Source: a virus
Strand: one strand, 5' to 3'
Length of the DNA: 64,000 nucleotides
Virus record (IMG/VR): IMGVR_UViG_3300050343_000214
Span: 41,802-105,801 of that record
Shown here: positions 41,448 through 51,573 of the stretch, in pieces
Layout of the letters: each line of letters begins with the position of its first letter
How positions within the stretch are numbered: the stretch's first letter is position 1
Program-made: the position numbers and the translations under genes
Notes under the pieces: generated by a model
What the model was told of the DNA's origin: nothing
What the model saw: the letters and a program-made list of their open reading frames with translations, nothing else
The model's database searches: none

Positions 41448-42898
41448 TTTTTAGCTTATCCATATCCTTTACTAAACCCGTGTCGCCCACTGGTTCGTTC
41501 TTGAATTCATTTCTAGTTCGTAGCTCTATTAACTTTGCATGTGCGCCTTGCATTTGCATGTTTATATAATCTCCATCATCCATGCCAGCTCCGTGTCTAG
41601 ATACAATGGGTACAAGCTTTCTGTTCCCTGCATTTGGACCGTCTTCCGCGACTTCTTCTGGTGATTTTGATTTGAAAATGCTAAACGAAGTGCAGAGCCA
41701 AATAAGCCTGTCAGAACCACTAACAGCATCTGTGCTTTCCTTAGTTATGCCATCACGATTTAATTGCACGAAGGATAGACAAGGTATGTCTAGTTTAACA
41801 CATAAATTATGTAATGATGTTATTTGAAATCCTAGCGCCTGATATTCCTGAACGTTGTTGGTTATAGACGAAGAGGACATGAGTTTCAGGTAATCATAAA
41901 TAATTACGCAGTCGTTGGTTTTATTTGATTCATCAGTCTTGACTTCCTGAGCCACCCACCTTCTAATAAGATTCAAAATATTTTCAAATGGTTTTCCAGC
42001 GACACTGATATAGCTGTAAGGTATATCTTCTAATTTGGCAACGGCTTCATTGACTTTATCATGCTTAGTATTATCTTCTGTAAATTTGCCGGTTGCAACC
42101 TCGTTGATAGGAACTCCGCTAATATTAGCTATAAGCCTATTGAGATGATCTTCTTTAGACATTTCAGTATCTAATACTAATACCTTTATTCCTTGTGATG
42201 CTACATTTAAAGCAACATTATCAGCAAATACTGATTTGCCAACTTTGGGTCTTGCAGATACAAGGTCAACGCATTTTCGTCTAAGACCACCCCCAATAGC
42301 TTCGTCATATCTAGTGAATCCCGTGGGTACACCAATGATATCACATTTGTTTTCTTCGAGAAATTTAACATAGTCTTCTATCCCCGTCTCCTATCTTTTC
42401 TGGGTTTTCCCCGCCATCATCTTCACGCAGGAAGTCAGTAACGGGTTCTTCTAAAATGTTTATGACTTCATCAATACTCTCAGAGCCATTGACTGCGCCT
42501 ACATCTTTATGTATCTTATTTGTAAGTTTTTGTATCTTACGTGCAAATTCAAATTTTTTCATTTGAACGGCAAAGCCCAAGGTGTTTTCAGGTGTGACAG
42601 GAAAATCATATAAGGACTTAATGTATTGTAACTCTTGTTCTGTCTTAAGTCTCTCTGACAATTTTAAGTGTTCGGCAGCAGACATGATAGTAACAATGTC
42701 GGGGTGTTGATCGTTACTTATTACATGTTCAATGCATCTATAGAGGGCTTTATTGTTTAAATTACCAAAGCTATCTACAGAAATAATATCGGACACAATA
42801 ACTTGTGCGTCTATTCCATACTGTAGCAAGCTAGCTAGCAAGGCTCGCTCTGATCCAATATCTAAAAGTTTTTCCATATCACCTTCCTGAGCATCCAT
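41413..42898 (-). CDS. DnaB-type replicative helicase, one frameshift
   Basis: N-terminal domain (SERALLASLLQYGIDAQVI, QHPDIVTIMSAAEHL) is the DnaB_N helical bundle that meets primase. The frame breaks near 42375 then continues with GVPTGFTRYDEAIGGGLRR, SARPKVGKSVFADNVA (Walker A), VLVLDTEMSKED (the DnaB E-M-S motif), CVIIYDYLKLMSS (Walker B) and CLSFVQLNRDG (sensor). About 494 residues, close to DnaB length. Hexameric 5'-3' helicase at the phage fork. Confidence 0.9.
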
Positions 42899-43514
42899 CG
42901 CATCTGTAAAACTGACCGTACACTAATGAAGAATTAATTGAAAATGTTTTGCCGCAAACATGACAATTCATATCAACCATCTTAGCTGGAGGTCTTGTTC
43001 TGGGAGTCATTGCTATGCTTGGAGTCTGCACATCTTTACTCTCTCCGCTGTCAGACCAAGTGTTTTTACCAGCAGTAACTCGTTCTTTTCTCTTTTGAGA
43101 CTGTACTGCACTTTTAGATTTCATTGTAAAGTCTGAGACAGAAGTAGTAGTATCTTCGTTCTCAAATTCCTTCTTAATGTGTGGAGGCATCGTCGTAGTC
43201 CACTTGGGATTAATATCTATGTCTTCTTCGTTTGGGGGCGTACCACTGTCCTGCAATGCTGCTAAGAACATTGCTTTCTGTTGGTCGGACAGAGACCTCA
43301 TAAAATCATCCATACTCATTTGTTTTTTGCCTCCGTTTTTTCTAAATTGGATATAACTATCTATAAGTCGTTGTTTCTTTGTCTTCTTTTCTTCTGCTGA
43401 CATGCGATTATATTTATCAATATGTTTCTCTATTTTTTGATCTATAGTTCGGTATGGTCCTATTTCTTTTATAAAATTAATTCTGTCAAATACTGCTGGA
43501 AACCTTTCTCTCAT
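42879..43514 (-). CDS. Uncharacterised protein with C-terminal zinc ribbon
   Basis: About 211 residues from the ATG at 43514 (GGGG eight bases upstream). N-terminal half is helical and charged, the middle is Ser/Thr/Lys-rich and probably disordered, and the last 30 residues hold MNCHVCGKTFSI and FYRCDGCSG, two CxxC pairs forming a zinc ribbon. Immediately upstream of, and overlapping, the helicase gene. A helicase-loader or replication-accessory role is possible from position but not shown by sequence. Confidence 0.55.
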   Translation of the reverse strand: MRERFPAVFDRINFIKEIGPYRTIDQKIEKHIDKYNRMSAEEKKTKKQRLIDSYIQFRKNGGKKQMSMDDFMRSLSDQQKAMFLAALQDSGTPPNEEDIDINPKWTTTMPPHIKKEFENEDTTTSVSDFTMKSKSAVQSQKRKERVTAGKNTWSDSGESKDVQTPSIAMTPRTRPPAKMVDMNCHVCGKTFSINSSLVYGQFYRCDGCSGR

Positions 43515-43998
43515 GATCTTTTCCCCTTTCTCCATTAGATATATCTGCTTTACGTTTTAATTCATATATTTTACCATCAAGTGCTTGAACTCTTGACTCT
43601 GCAATCTCACGGTAATGATCTACGGTTGCTGCATATTCATCATTTACAATTATAAGTGGTCTACGCTCCTCATACTTGGTATACTTACTAAACTGGTCGT
43701 GATTTTTTGCAACCATTTTATTTAGCTTATCGTTACACCAATTTAGCGCAATCTTCTGCATATTTAGTTCATCTTGCAGATGTGTTGAGAAGCTATACAA
43801 TTCATAAGCCCAAGCAAATAGCTCGTCTTTAGTGAGCGTATTTATGGTATCTCTGTCAGCATTAGCACATCTATGCCAATCCTCTCTGAACCTTTTGTTA
43901 AACCTAGCATGGCTAGCATTTAAAAAGTCGTCAACCATAGCTTTCAAGTCAGCCAACTGCTCACTCGCCGTTTTCAATTTGTTCTCTCCATTGCTCAT
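43486..43998 (-). CDS. Uncharacterised helical protein, 170 aa
   Basis: Mostly alpha-helical, with heptad-like stretches (ASEQLADLKAMVDDFLNAS and a DHYREIAESRVQALDGKIYE coiled-coil near the C-terminus). No catalytic motif seen. Overlaps both neighbours. Family not recognised; location between a nuclease and the helicase-associated protein suggests a DNA-metabolism accessory. Confidence 0.5.
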   Translation of the reverse strand: MSNGENKLKTASEQLADLKAMVDDFLNASHARFNKRFREDWHRCANADRDTINTLTKDELFAWAYELYSFSTHLQDELNMQKIALNWCNDKLNKMVAKNHDQFSKYTKYEERRPLIIVNDEYAATVDHYREIAESRVQALDGKIYELKRKADISNGERGKDHERKVSSSI

Positions 43999-44394
43999 CT
44001 GTATCTGAATACTTCAATACTATTATATCAACCTTGTTCAATTCGCACCATTCTATTTTATCTTCATCTTTTGCTTTTGCAATAGCAAAGTCTGCTTTAT
44101 TTTTATGAAAGAATGGCGTATACTCGTAGTGTTGTTGACCATGCACCTCTATAGCCTAATTTAATTTGGGGGATTAAAAAATCTAGGAAAAGCACACCTT
44201 TTCTGTGTGACTTTGCCGTACTTCCCGGTAGCTTCACCTCTTCCAGTATCCGGTAAGAGTGGAATATCTCTTTCAAGACGTTCCTTGCGCTCTCACGTGG
44301 TACTTTGATCTTTTTCTTTTGTCGTTTGCGTAGAACGTTGTAGCCGTGTTAAGTTCCAAGCGTACTCTCTGCCATTTATACCTATAACCTTCAT
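43961..44394 (-). CDS. Vsr-like PD-(D/E)XK nuclease, frameshifted
   Basis: Reassembled from ATG 44394, preceded by AGGAG. MKVIGINGREYAWNLTR leads (frame change near 44340) into VPRESARNVLKEIFHSY, then VLFLDFLIPQIKLAIEVHG, QQHYEYTPFFHKNK (frame change near 44150) and KIEWCELNKVDIIVLKYS. The D-F-L-I-P...E-V-H-G-Q-Q-H core and the following WCELN strand match Vsr/very-short-patch-type phage endonucleases. The second such nuclease in the window (see 23247-24014), without the N-terminal HTH. Likely in recombination or DNA repair. Confidence 0.6.
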
Positions 44395-44458
44395 TTATTA
44401 CTCCTATTATTAGCTTGGCAACTAATACTCCGCAAAATTTCTACAATGTTGATTATAC

Positions 44459-44605
44459 TCATGAGTTTACTATTATTTTTAATTTTTTTTCTAAAGTTTT
44501 AATAGTTCTTAATGCCGCATCAGTAAGTTCATAATCTCTCTTATACCCACGCATCGCGTCGAGTATTCTCCAAGCTTCCGTTTTATTCAAATCAATTTTT
44601 GCCAT
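44459..44605 (-). CDS. Small helical protein, 48 aa
   Basis: Starts at an ATG with AAGGAG upstream, its A shared with the RecA stop (TAATG). Sequence MAKIDLNKTEAWRILDAMRG is followed by a Lys-rich helix (TIKTLEKKLKII). No family recognised. Translational coupling to recA supports it as real. The about 65 bases between its stop and the next gene hold no clear element. Confidence 0.5.
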   Translation of the reverse strand: MAKIDLNKTEAWRILDAMRGYKRDYELTDAALRTIKTLEKKLKIIVNS

Positions 44606-45722
44606 TAAAACAGCTCCTTGATCTGCTCGTATACAAAAGATGAAAGATCTGGATTATTATTTAGAAATTCTAGGGTGTATTATTAGAGCCTTGAAATTTA
44701 AAAAATCTCTCTATGTCTTCTGGTTTTTCTCCCACGTTATTATCTTTTAGTAATTTTTGTACGATTTTATTGTCTACGTTGTCAATAGCGCACTGGATAG
44801 TATACCAAGCGCCAGCAGTCTTTAATGAGTCTAAACTCACAGGCTATCTGCACGACCTCCTGAGTCTCATCTAGGCCAATTCCATAACGAATCCAGCTCT
44901 CTGCCGTGCTATTTGGAGTACCTCCAGCGCAAGAGGTTTTAATATTCCAATTTGCAATTTGACCAACGTGAGGGCCAGTATCTTTCGGAACTTGCCAGCG
45001 ACCACGATGAGTGATAACCATATTAGTTCCAGCTTGATACTGTAGCATATTGCCGCAGTCTGCCATTTTAGATGGAGAGTATGGGGACCCACCAGTGTTT
45101 GCGATGTTGTGCGTTATGCAAACAAGAATTGTTTTGTTCTTCATCAGTGTGCCACTAATTCGTTTAAAAAACATAGAAAGCAATCGAGGTAAAGCATTTC
45201 GCACACCCGTTCTAACTTCACCGTCTAGTTCTACTTGTGGAACCATATTAGATAGTGAGTCTGTAATTATTAAACAACCGGGATCGTTATTAATATAATA
45301 TTCTACAATGTTTAAAAAGTCTTCTGCTGATAAAATTTTGTCATCTGTAGACTGAACAATAAGAATTCCATCTGGGTCAAGACCTTTAATGCCATCAAAG
45401 TTTTGCTTAGACAATCTACCCTCGGTGTTAAGATAAATAACGCGCTTACCTTTAGCTTGACACTTTGCTGCAAAATGTAGTGCTGTGGTTGTTTTTCCAG
45501 ACTTTGGATCTCCTGTCATAACCACTACAGACCCCTCACGCAATCCACCACCAAGCGCTATGTCTAAGTGCGGGAGAGATGCCAACAACTTCTAGGTCGA
45601 TTTATAGTTGCCAACACTTCAGTTCCAGTGCTAACAACATCTCCATACTTACCTACTACGCTATTGCTAACAACATCCGTGTCAAATTTGTTAGATACTT
45701 TCTTTTTCTTTACTTTACTCAT
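44605..45722 (-). CDS. recA: RecA-like recombinase, frameshifted at both ends
   Basis: From ATG 45722 (ATGA overlap with the preceding gene). A basic N-terminus (SKVKKKKVSNKF) leads across two frame changes (about 45600 and 45575) to EVVGISPALDIALGGGLREG, VVMTGDPKSGKTTTALHFAA (Walker A), VIYLNTEGRLS, CLIITDSLSNMVPQ (Walker B) and ILVCITHNIAN (sensor). Loop 2 region SPYSPSKMADCGNMLQYQAG has the DNA-binding position of RecA. The C-terminal portion continues past a break at 44825 as AGAWYTIQCAIDNVDNK and ends LSSFVYEQIKELF. About 370 residues, RecA/UvsX size. Catalyses strand exchange. Confidence 0.88.
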
Positions 45723-46246
45723 AGTTTCCTCAATTTGTTGATTGAACTTTTCTTGTTTGCGTACTGTTTATTTCTATGTTTCAACGTCTTTGACTCTATT
45801 TCTTCAATCGCAACTTCTTTATTAGACTCTTGAGATAGCTTTAAAGAGTCTTCGCGTTCTTTATGATACCTCTTTATGGCCTCTATTGCAACAGGATTAT
45901 ATTTCCATCCTGCTGGACTGTGAGCTTTGAGTCCAATGTGATATATTTTTTCAAAATGTTCTGATTTTACAGCGGATAGTATGATCGCTGGGTCAAACTT
46001 TTTTCGTAATTGTCTAGCGGCTTTCATATTTCTCATGAATACATCATGATACTTGTCTCCCTTGGTCCAAAATTTATAAGACGGTTTGTCCATTTTGAAA
46101 GCGTCTGTCCATCTCAATATCAAGTATTCAGCAATGTAAGATTCAAAAGTGCAATGCTCTCCAGTGTGGATGTGCTTGTATCTATATTCCTCAGACCACT
46201 GTTTTTGGTACTCTTTATTAAACAGTTTTGCCTTTTGCTTTTTCAT
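45719..46246 (-). CDS. Uncharacterised basic helical protein, 175 aa
   Basis: Very Lys-rich and helical; N-terminal half has a conserved-looking aromatic block (CTFESYIAEYLILRWTDAFK, YKFWTKGDKYHD), C-terminal half a charged low-complexity helix ending in KKSSINKLRKL. Coupled to recA by ATGA overlap. No recognised family; nucleic-acid binding is plausible from composition only. Confidence 0.45.
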   Translation of the reverse strand: MKKQKAKLFNKEYQKQWSEEYRYKHIHTGEHCTFESYIAEYLILRWTDAFKMDKPSYKFWTKGDKYHDVFMRNMKAARQLRKKFDPAIILSAVKSEHFEKIYHIGLKAHSPAGWKYNPVAIEAIKRYHKEREDSLKLSQESNKEVAIEEIESKTLKHRNKQYANKKSSINKLRKL

Positions 46247-46475
46247 TATACACTAAAGCCTCTCTAAAGCAAGTGTCAACACTATCTTCATAGTGGTCTT
46301 CTCTCGTCAATTCGGGGGTAGACCATAACTCTTTTAGCACCATGCCCCCTTGTATCTTTCCAATTGTAAAACACTGTTTGGACTCACCTCCATATTGACC
46401 ACGTATAGATGTAACTACGTAAGCGCCATCCGACTGCGAGCAATCAATAGTCTCTCTATGAGACTTATACTGCAA
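46218..46475 (-). CDS. Uncharacterised protein, 85 aa
   Basis: Small protein with alternating strands (AYVVTSIRGQYGGESKQCF, GKIQGGMVLKELW) and an acidic helical end. No motif recognised. Overlaps the next gene's start by 29 bases, consistent with an operon. Confidence 0.4.
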   Translation of the reverse strand: MQYKSHRETIDCSQSDGAYVVTSIRGQYGGESKQCFTIGKIQGGMVLKELWSTPELTREDHYEDSVDTCFREALVYNEKAKGKTV

Positions 46476-46491
46476 GCCAACACTGTAGACA

Positions 46492-46662
46492 TTAAGATTT
46501 TTTTTTGCGGCAATAATCTTGAATAGTCAACCACTCTTTAATGTCTTTTAAAAACACTGTTGAGCCATTAGAAAATTTTACATAAATCCATATTGTTTTT
46601 CTATGTTTTGGATTATTCTTGTAATATATCTTCCAGCCTTCTTCTTCAAATATATATGTCAT
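46492..46662 (-). CDS. Uncharacterised protein, 56 aa
   Basis: ATG at 46662 overlaps the preceding stop as ATGA, so I use that start rather than the one at 46683. MTYIFEEEGWKIYYKNN and IWIYVKFSNGSTVFLKDIK suggest a small beta-rich domain. No family recognised. Confidence 0.4.
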   Translation of the reverse strand: MTYIFEEEGWKIYYKNNPKHRKTIWIYVKFSNGSTVFLKDIKEWLTIQDYCRKKKS

Positions 46663-46943
46663 TTCTTTATTGTAGTTGTGCAAGAATCGGTCAAAGGAGT
46701 TCCTTTTTGAGCAACTGCGTCAGATATGGAGGAGGCACTTTCCGTCATGACTGCGCCGCCTTTATGTCGTGTAATACTTTGGTCCAACATACTTTTTACT
46801 GTAGATGGATGATCTTTTAAATACTTAGTAATAGAAGACTTTGTTCTATCTAAGTCCTTGGCAAGTGTATCAACATCGTGTTCGTCTCTGTGGTGTTCAA
46901 TATAGTACACCTCTGCTTTTCCAAGCGGTCCCTTTTTAGCCAT
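46659..46943 (-). CDS. Small HTH-like protein, 94 aa
   Basis: Residues about 20-45 (DVDTLAKDLDRTKSSITKYL) fit a helix-turn-helix in which the second helix follows a D-R-T turn, as in sigma-like or transposase-type DNA-binding domains. The C-terminal half is Ser/Thr-rich and flexible. Could regulate phage transcription; no test of this from sequence. Overlaps the gene upstream by 8 bases. Confidence 0.45.
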   Translation of the reverse strand: MAKKGPLGKAEVYYIEHHRDEHDVDTLAKDLDRTKSSITKYLKDHPSTVKSMLDQSITRHKGGAVMTESASSISDAVAQKGTPLTDSCTTTIKK

Positions 46944-47208
46944 TTAAAAAACTCCTCTGTGCCTTAGTTATATAAATCCTACTATTCGTTTTCAAATACT
47001 TTATATAAGATTTGAACGTATCTTCATTTGTATTTCTAAGCGACAGAATTAAGTTTGATTCTCTATTACTATCTGCGCCTAAAGGATCGTATAAGTTATT
47101 GTTGTGCGTTAAAACACTAAAAACAGTTTGTCGAGATCCTTCTAGTTTTTCAGCAAAAATTAATATGTCTTCGTCTGAATACTCTTCGCCATTTCTATTA
47201 TATTTCAT
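46936..47208 (-). CDS. Uncharacterised protein, 90 aa
   Basis: Helical, charged protein (YSDEDILIFAEKLEGSRQ, TFKSYIKYLKTNSRIYITKA). No motif recognised. One base from the FmdB-like gene and overlapping the HTH-like gene, so part of the same transcript. Confidence 0.4.
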   Translation of the reverse strand: MKYNRNGEEYSDEDILIFAEKLEGSRQTVFSVLTHNNNLYDPLGADSNRESNLILSLRNTNEDTFKSYIKYLKTNSRIYITKAQRSFLNG

Positions 47209-47209
47209 A

Positions 47210-47548
47210 TTAACCTCTTTTTTGTCCTGTCATTATATAATGGTGTTGATGTTCTTTATTCATTCTGTTAATCATTCTCCTTGACTCTCTCTGCTCTCTC
47301 GCTTTGTCGTCTTGTTTTTGCATAGCGTTAGATCTCTCATAATGGCCCTTGTTCTTCCAATTTTTATCACATTGTTGACCAATAGTGGTTGGTTCTTGAT
47401 AAACATGTCCGTACAGACCTCCAGTTATCACTCGCTCTAAAGATTCTTCGTTACACTCTGGACATTTAGTTAACGCATCATCTTTAATAGATTGCTGCAC
47501 ATCTTCCATTACATGGTTACATGTTGTACATTGATAATCATATAGCAT
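47210..47548 (-). CDS. FmdB-family zinc-ribbon protein
   Basis: 112 residues. YDYQCTTCNHVMEDVQ, then KCPECNEESLERVITGG, is the CxxC-CxxC zinc ribbon with the terminal hydrophobic strand of the FmdB/CxxC_CxxC_SSSS family. The rest is a basic, Gln/Arg/His-rich tail. ATG shares its A with the PhoH stop (TAATG). Possibly a small nucleic-acid-binding regulator. Confidence 0.75.
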   Translation of the reverse strand: MLYDYQCTTCNHVMEDVQQSIKDDALTKCPECNEESLERVITGGLYGHVYQEPTTIGQQCDKNWKNKGHYERSNAMQKQDDKAREQRESRRMINRMNKEHQHHYIMTGQKRG

Positions 47549-48233
47549 TATTCTTCCAGCGCGTAAAGCACTGCTCCAATTATTCCATTCCTCTGTATAT
47601 CATGATACTCTAATTTACAGATTCCGACACCCTGTACATCAGATAATCTTTCTATACAAAAATCTAACCCACTATTTCTAGTCAATATCTGTCTGTTTAT
47701 TGTCACCATTAATTAATACTTTAGAATGTTTACCCATTCGTGTAACAAACATTTTTATTTGTTCCAACGTGCAGTTCTGAGCTTCATCTAAGTATCATAT
47801 ATGAGTCGTGAAACGTAGACCCGCGCATCGTTTCTAAAGGTTCAAACCTGATTCTGCGTTGATTAAAATACATTCCAAACCTATCTCTACCTAAAAAGTA
47901 ACGTAAGTTTTCTTCCATAGGTTGTAGATATGGTTTTATCTTTTCATTTAATTCTCCCGGCAAAGATCCAAGATCTCTACCAGTACATACTAAAGGTCTT
48001 GTGACAATGATTGTATCAATTTCGTCTTTTAATAATTTTTGCGCCGCAATTCCAGCAGCAATAAAAGATTTACCGCTACCAGATGGACCTGTGCAAAAAA
48101 CCACATCATTTTCTACAATAGATCTGATATAATTTTTTTGATTTTCAGTTTTAGCCTCCAGTACGTTTGGTTTACTTGCTTTTTGTTCTTTACGCTTTTT
48201 TCGATTGTTATGTGCCTGTGCTGCCAAAACCAT
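47548..48233 (-). CDS. phoH: PhoH-like ATPase, frameshifted
   Basis: Walker [20 protein letters not shown], then [37 protein letters not shown] and [12 protein letters not shown] are hallmark PhoH blocks; breaks near 47790 and 47695 are followed by [19 protein letters not shown] (Walker B region), [13 protein letters not shown] and a C-terminal [17 protein letters not shown]. About 228 residues, short as in many marine phages. Role in phages is debated (RNA metabolism). The 5' end overlaps dut by 26 bases. Confidence 0.85.
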
Positions 48234-48655
48234 TACTCCCTCGTTGCGAGGTTTCTAGTTCTTCTCTTAACGAGTAAAGAGACCCACTTCGGGAACCTCT
48301 TGGAATATAATCTGCGCGATTCTATCCCCACGCTTTATCTTCTACGTCTTCGTCTAGAAGTATTGTAAAGACAAACCATGATCTCTCCCCTGTAGCCAGA
48401 GTCTACAACTCCAGCTAGTACGTCTATGCCATGTTTAACTGATAGCCCAGATCTGGGCCAGATTAATCCAGCCATATTTCAGGCATATCAAAAGATATAC
48501 CAGTTTTAATTGTTTCTCTTTCTTTTGCGAATACCCAAGCTTCTATCGTCAGCAAAGTACAAATCAAATCCAGCATCTGTCTCTATGTGCTTTAAATGGC
48601 ATCTGTGCAGTTGTTCAGTCAATTAAGTTTATACAGTCCAGACAAATCCCCTCAT
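48208..48655 (-). CDS. dut: dUTP diphosphatase, several frameshifts
   Basis: All five trimeric dUTPase motifs are visible in successive frames: [20 protein letters not shown] (motif 1, one extra A at about 48588), WPRSGLS (2), [17 protein letters not shown] (3), GDRIAQIIF (4) and [11 protein letters not shown] (5). Hydrolyses dUTP, lowering uracil misincorporation and supplying dUMP. The exact N-terminus is unclear because of early breaks; 48655 is the nearest ATG after a GGAG site. Motif 5 lies in sequence shared with the start of phoH. Confidence 0.8.
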
Positions 48656-48670
48656 AATTATAGTTATCTC

Positions 48671-50908
48671 CTAAATTATATCACACTTCCCGCCAGCGCA
48701 AGCTACTTCTTGAACTGGATTAACATTATTTTGTTTTTCTATTACCACTGTGTAGTCTATATCCTTGTACTCACGTTTAATATCTAGCCATTCTTTCCAG
48801 TTGTAGACATCTTTCATGCAATATGTAAGTTGTTTTAGATCTCCGTTCCATGTATCTGTCAGCAAACTGTTGACATTTATTTTGATAGGACTTTTTATCT
48901 TTGCCTTTATGTTTTTGACCAACACCTAGCAGGCTATCGCAGGCTGCCCAAAGATTATCTTCATACAGTGAAAGTCCAACTTCTATCAGTCCACTAACAA
49001 ACATCGCAGCGTCTCCGTAGTGCTGTATCTGCTCGCTAGGTAAATACACCGTTGTGAATGGAGCTTGTGCGTAGTCTTTATCTCCAGCGATTGGTAATAA
49101 AGAAACACCACAGAAATACTTACGATTTTTATAAATAAAACTCTGTAACTTCTTCCCATTCGTCTGGTTTAACATTGATAGTATTAGATACATTATGTGT
49201 TAACCAAGGTTGAGTACATTGCTTTGGATTTGTACCGCTTGACAACCCAGTTACGCTGCGTACTCCTGACGTACTCAAGCAAGTCAATTGCTCCAACTTG
49301 ATTTTTAATCTTCGCACCGTCTGGAACCTCCACACAAAATGCTACTACGTCATCCGAGTCATTGTTAGACCATACGGACTCTTCACAGGCTCTAGGATTA
49401 ATACTTCTGAAGTGTTGGTAGATAGGCTCCATTTTATTTGCTTGGACTCTACGGATGTATCTCTTGGCGTGGTGGGGATGTATGCCAGATGACGTTCCAA
49501 GAATGCAACTTGACGTTCCTTCTGGCTTGACACACGTAGTTCTTGCAGCTTGATTGACACCAATTAATTTTGCCAGCTTTTTTATTTGTTTCTTTAACTA
49601 TTTCTGCGCCCTTCTTTTGCACTTCTGGATCAAGACAGATTTCATGTTGCTCCATAACGCCCGTCATCGACACGCCTAACAAAGCTTCGCGGCTTATAAT
49701 TCTTTCTGATACCTCTCCGAGATATGGAAAGCTAGCAAATCCAGCTTGCAGTGTTCCAATAATTGCAGCAGAAGCACATGCTTCGTAAAATTCTTTTTTG
49801 GTTGTTACTTTGGCGCAGTTAATAGTCGATAGATTACACGCCTGCCACCCAGTTTTACCTGTCTTTTCGTCTACAGGCCACATGCCAATTTCCACGCAGG
49901 GATTCACAATCAGCTCTGTAGAATCAGACCAGACAAATCCGGGCTCTCCAAACTCTTTTACGGATTGCATTAGTTCAGAAAATTGTTCTTTAGTTGTCTC
50001 GTTTCGCAAAAGCAATGCAGAATTGTTGGAACGTCCGCGCTGTGGGTTGTCAGTAAACCATGATCCAGTTTTGGCTTTCGCCATTTCTTCGTCGTCAGCA
50101 GAAAACAAGCAAATTGTAGCGCTACGACGAACACCACCACTAATTACAGCGTCAGCCGCATACATCACTATATCATATGCTTCAATAGGTCTAAGTTTCT
50201 TCTGTCCATTTTTAATAGCTCCGTCAAGGGTCTTCTTGATTTGCTTGTAAGGGCATTTCTTAAAGGATCTGGGCCGGGAGCCTTCCCTCCGCTAGACTTT
50301 AAATGAGAGCCTGCTGGACGTATTTCTGAGTAGTCGAAAACAATTGTTTTACCATTATATTCAGGGAAAAGATTATCTCCCTTAAAATAACTAGAGACAA
50401 GAACGCCCACTGCGTCTGACCATCCCTCAATAGAATCTTTAATGACAAATTTCTTTTGACCATTCTTTCCTTTAATTAAGTTAGGAAGTTTAGCGATATG
50501 ATGTTTTTGTACAGAAAATCCAGTTCCACACCCACATAATAGCAGATACATGCACTCTTGGAAAAATCTTGTTCTATCAATATATGATGCAATACAATTA
50601 TATATTCTAGCATTATGTTTGAATATAGGAGAGCCACCAAACTGCAAAGCTCTTTGTGAACCAAGAAGCTTTTTTCTTCTTCATATCACTCGTATGCTTG
50701 ATCAATATGACCTTAACAATGTCTGCCAATGGAGGTGTTCGTCGCTATCAGTTGTAACACTAGGATCGGATGGGTCAGCATACTTGTCAATCATCATCTG
50801 TCTTACTCGATCAACTGATTCACCCCATGTCTCTCTTCTTTCTTTGCTTTCATCCCACCTTGCGTATTTAGAAACGAACGTATAATTCATCAAGGATTTA
50901 ATTGACAT
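48671..50908 (-). CDS. nrdJ: Adenosylcobalamin-dependent (class II) ribonucleotide reductase, many frameshifts
   Basis: Starts MSIKSLMNYTFVSKYARWDE. Motifs in order across about seven breaks: ARIYNCIAS (first redox Cys), CGCGTGFSVQKHHIAKLP, EIRPAGSHLKSSGGKAPGP, ISGGVRRSATICLFSADD, NPCVEIGMWP (thiyl-radical Cys region), ACNLSTINCAKV (partner Cys), LLGVSMTGVME, KPEGTSS-type loop, and C-terminal VACAGGKCDII, whose C-x4-C equals the CEGGAC pair of Lactobacillus RTPR. Monomeric enzyme reducing NTPs with coenzyme B12. Phage depends on host or environmental B12. Motifs are intact, so the gene is probably functional and the breaks are sequence errors. Confidence 0.88.
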
Positions 50909-50951
50909 CTACGATCCTCATGTTCTTTTAAGTAAATTAAATTATATAAAA

Positions 50952-51569
50952 CTAATCAAAATATTTTTCAAGCAACTTGTAAACAATAAACTTGCACACA
51001 GTAGGGATTATAATGAATACCAATAGGTATGTCAGTATAACAGAACCATACTCTTTTTGCATTTCTTTTTTAACATTATGCGTTACAAAGTCAACACACT
51101 GCTTCTTCAATTTTCTTTTATCTTTTGCTGTGGCGGTTTTAAAGCATGTTGCCTGACTAGATATTTTAGCCCATTCGTCAGCATAAAACAAACATAAGTT
51201 TGCAATTTTTTTCTTTTCCCCACAATATTTTGTGTCTATGATTTGCTGTATACTAGAGACGTTTGCGCCGTCTGCGCTTGAGCTAAAAAATCCATCATAT
51301 GGAAATGGTATAGATGGGAAATTTTTAAGTTCAAAAAAACCATGCTCATCTTTAAGAGTGATACTGACGACTGTGGCTGAGATTGTAAAAATTCTTTTTA
51401 TAGACGCCTTGGGTTTGTTATCAACAAAATTTATTGTTATTGATTCATCTTCATTCTTAATTACTTCAAACTTTAAAGGAGACTCTGCTGCTATTTTAAT
51501 TCCGTTTATTTCAGCTCCTTCTTCTGTAAATAAGCTTGATATTAATTCTTTTGCTTCTTTAGGAGACAT
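50952..51569 (-). CDS. Tail-anchored membrane protein, 205 aa
   Basis: A soluble beta-rich region (residues 20-115), a Cys/Lys-rich helical part (ATAKDKRKLKKQC) and one hydrophobic helix near the C-terminus (SVILTYLLVFIIIPTVCKFI). No signal peptide, so the topology is probably cytoplasmic with a C-terminal anchor. Four Cys in the helical section could form disulphides if exported. Unknown family, first of a group of membrane/exported proteins upstream of nrdJ. Confidence 0.5.
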   Translation of the reverse strand: MSPKEAKELISSLFTEEGAEINGIKIAAESPLKFEVIKNEDESITINFVDNKPKASIKRIFTISATVVSITLKDEHGFFELKNFPSIPFPYDGFFSSSADGANVSSIQQIIDTKYCGEKKKIANLCLFYADEWAKISSQATCFKTATAKDKRKLKKQCVDFVTHNVKKEMQKEYGSVILTYLLVFIIIPTVCKFIVYKLLEKYFD

Positions 51570-51573
51570 ATTA

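Noticed and set aside
48671-50908. Reading nrdJ and dut as pseudogenes
   Set aside because: Every catalytic motif is intact and in order; only the frame changes, which suggests sequence error rather than decay.
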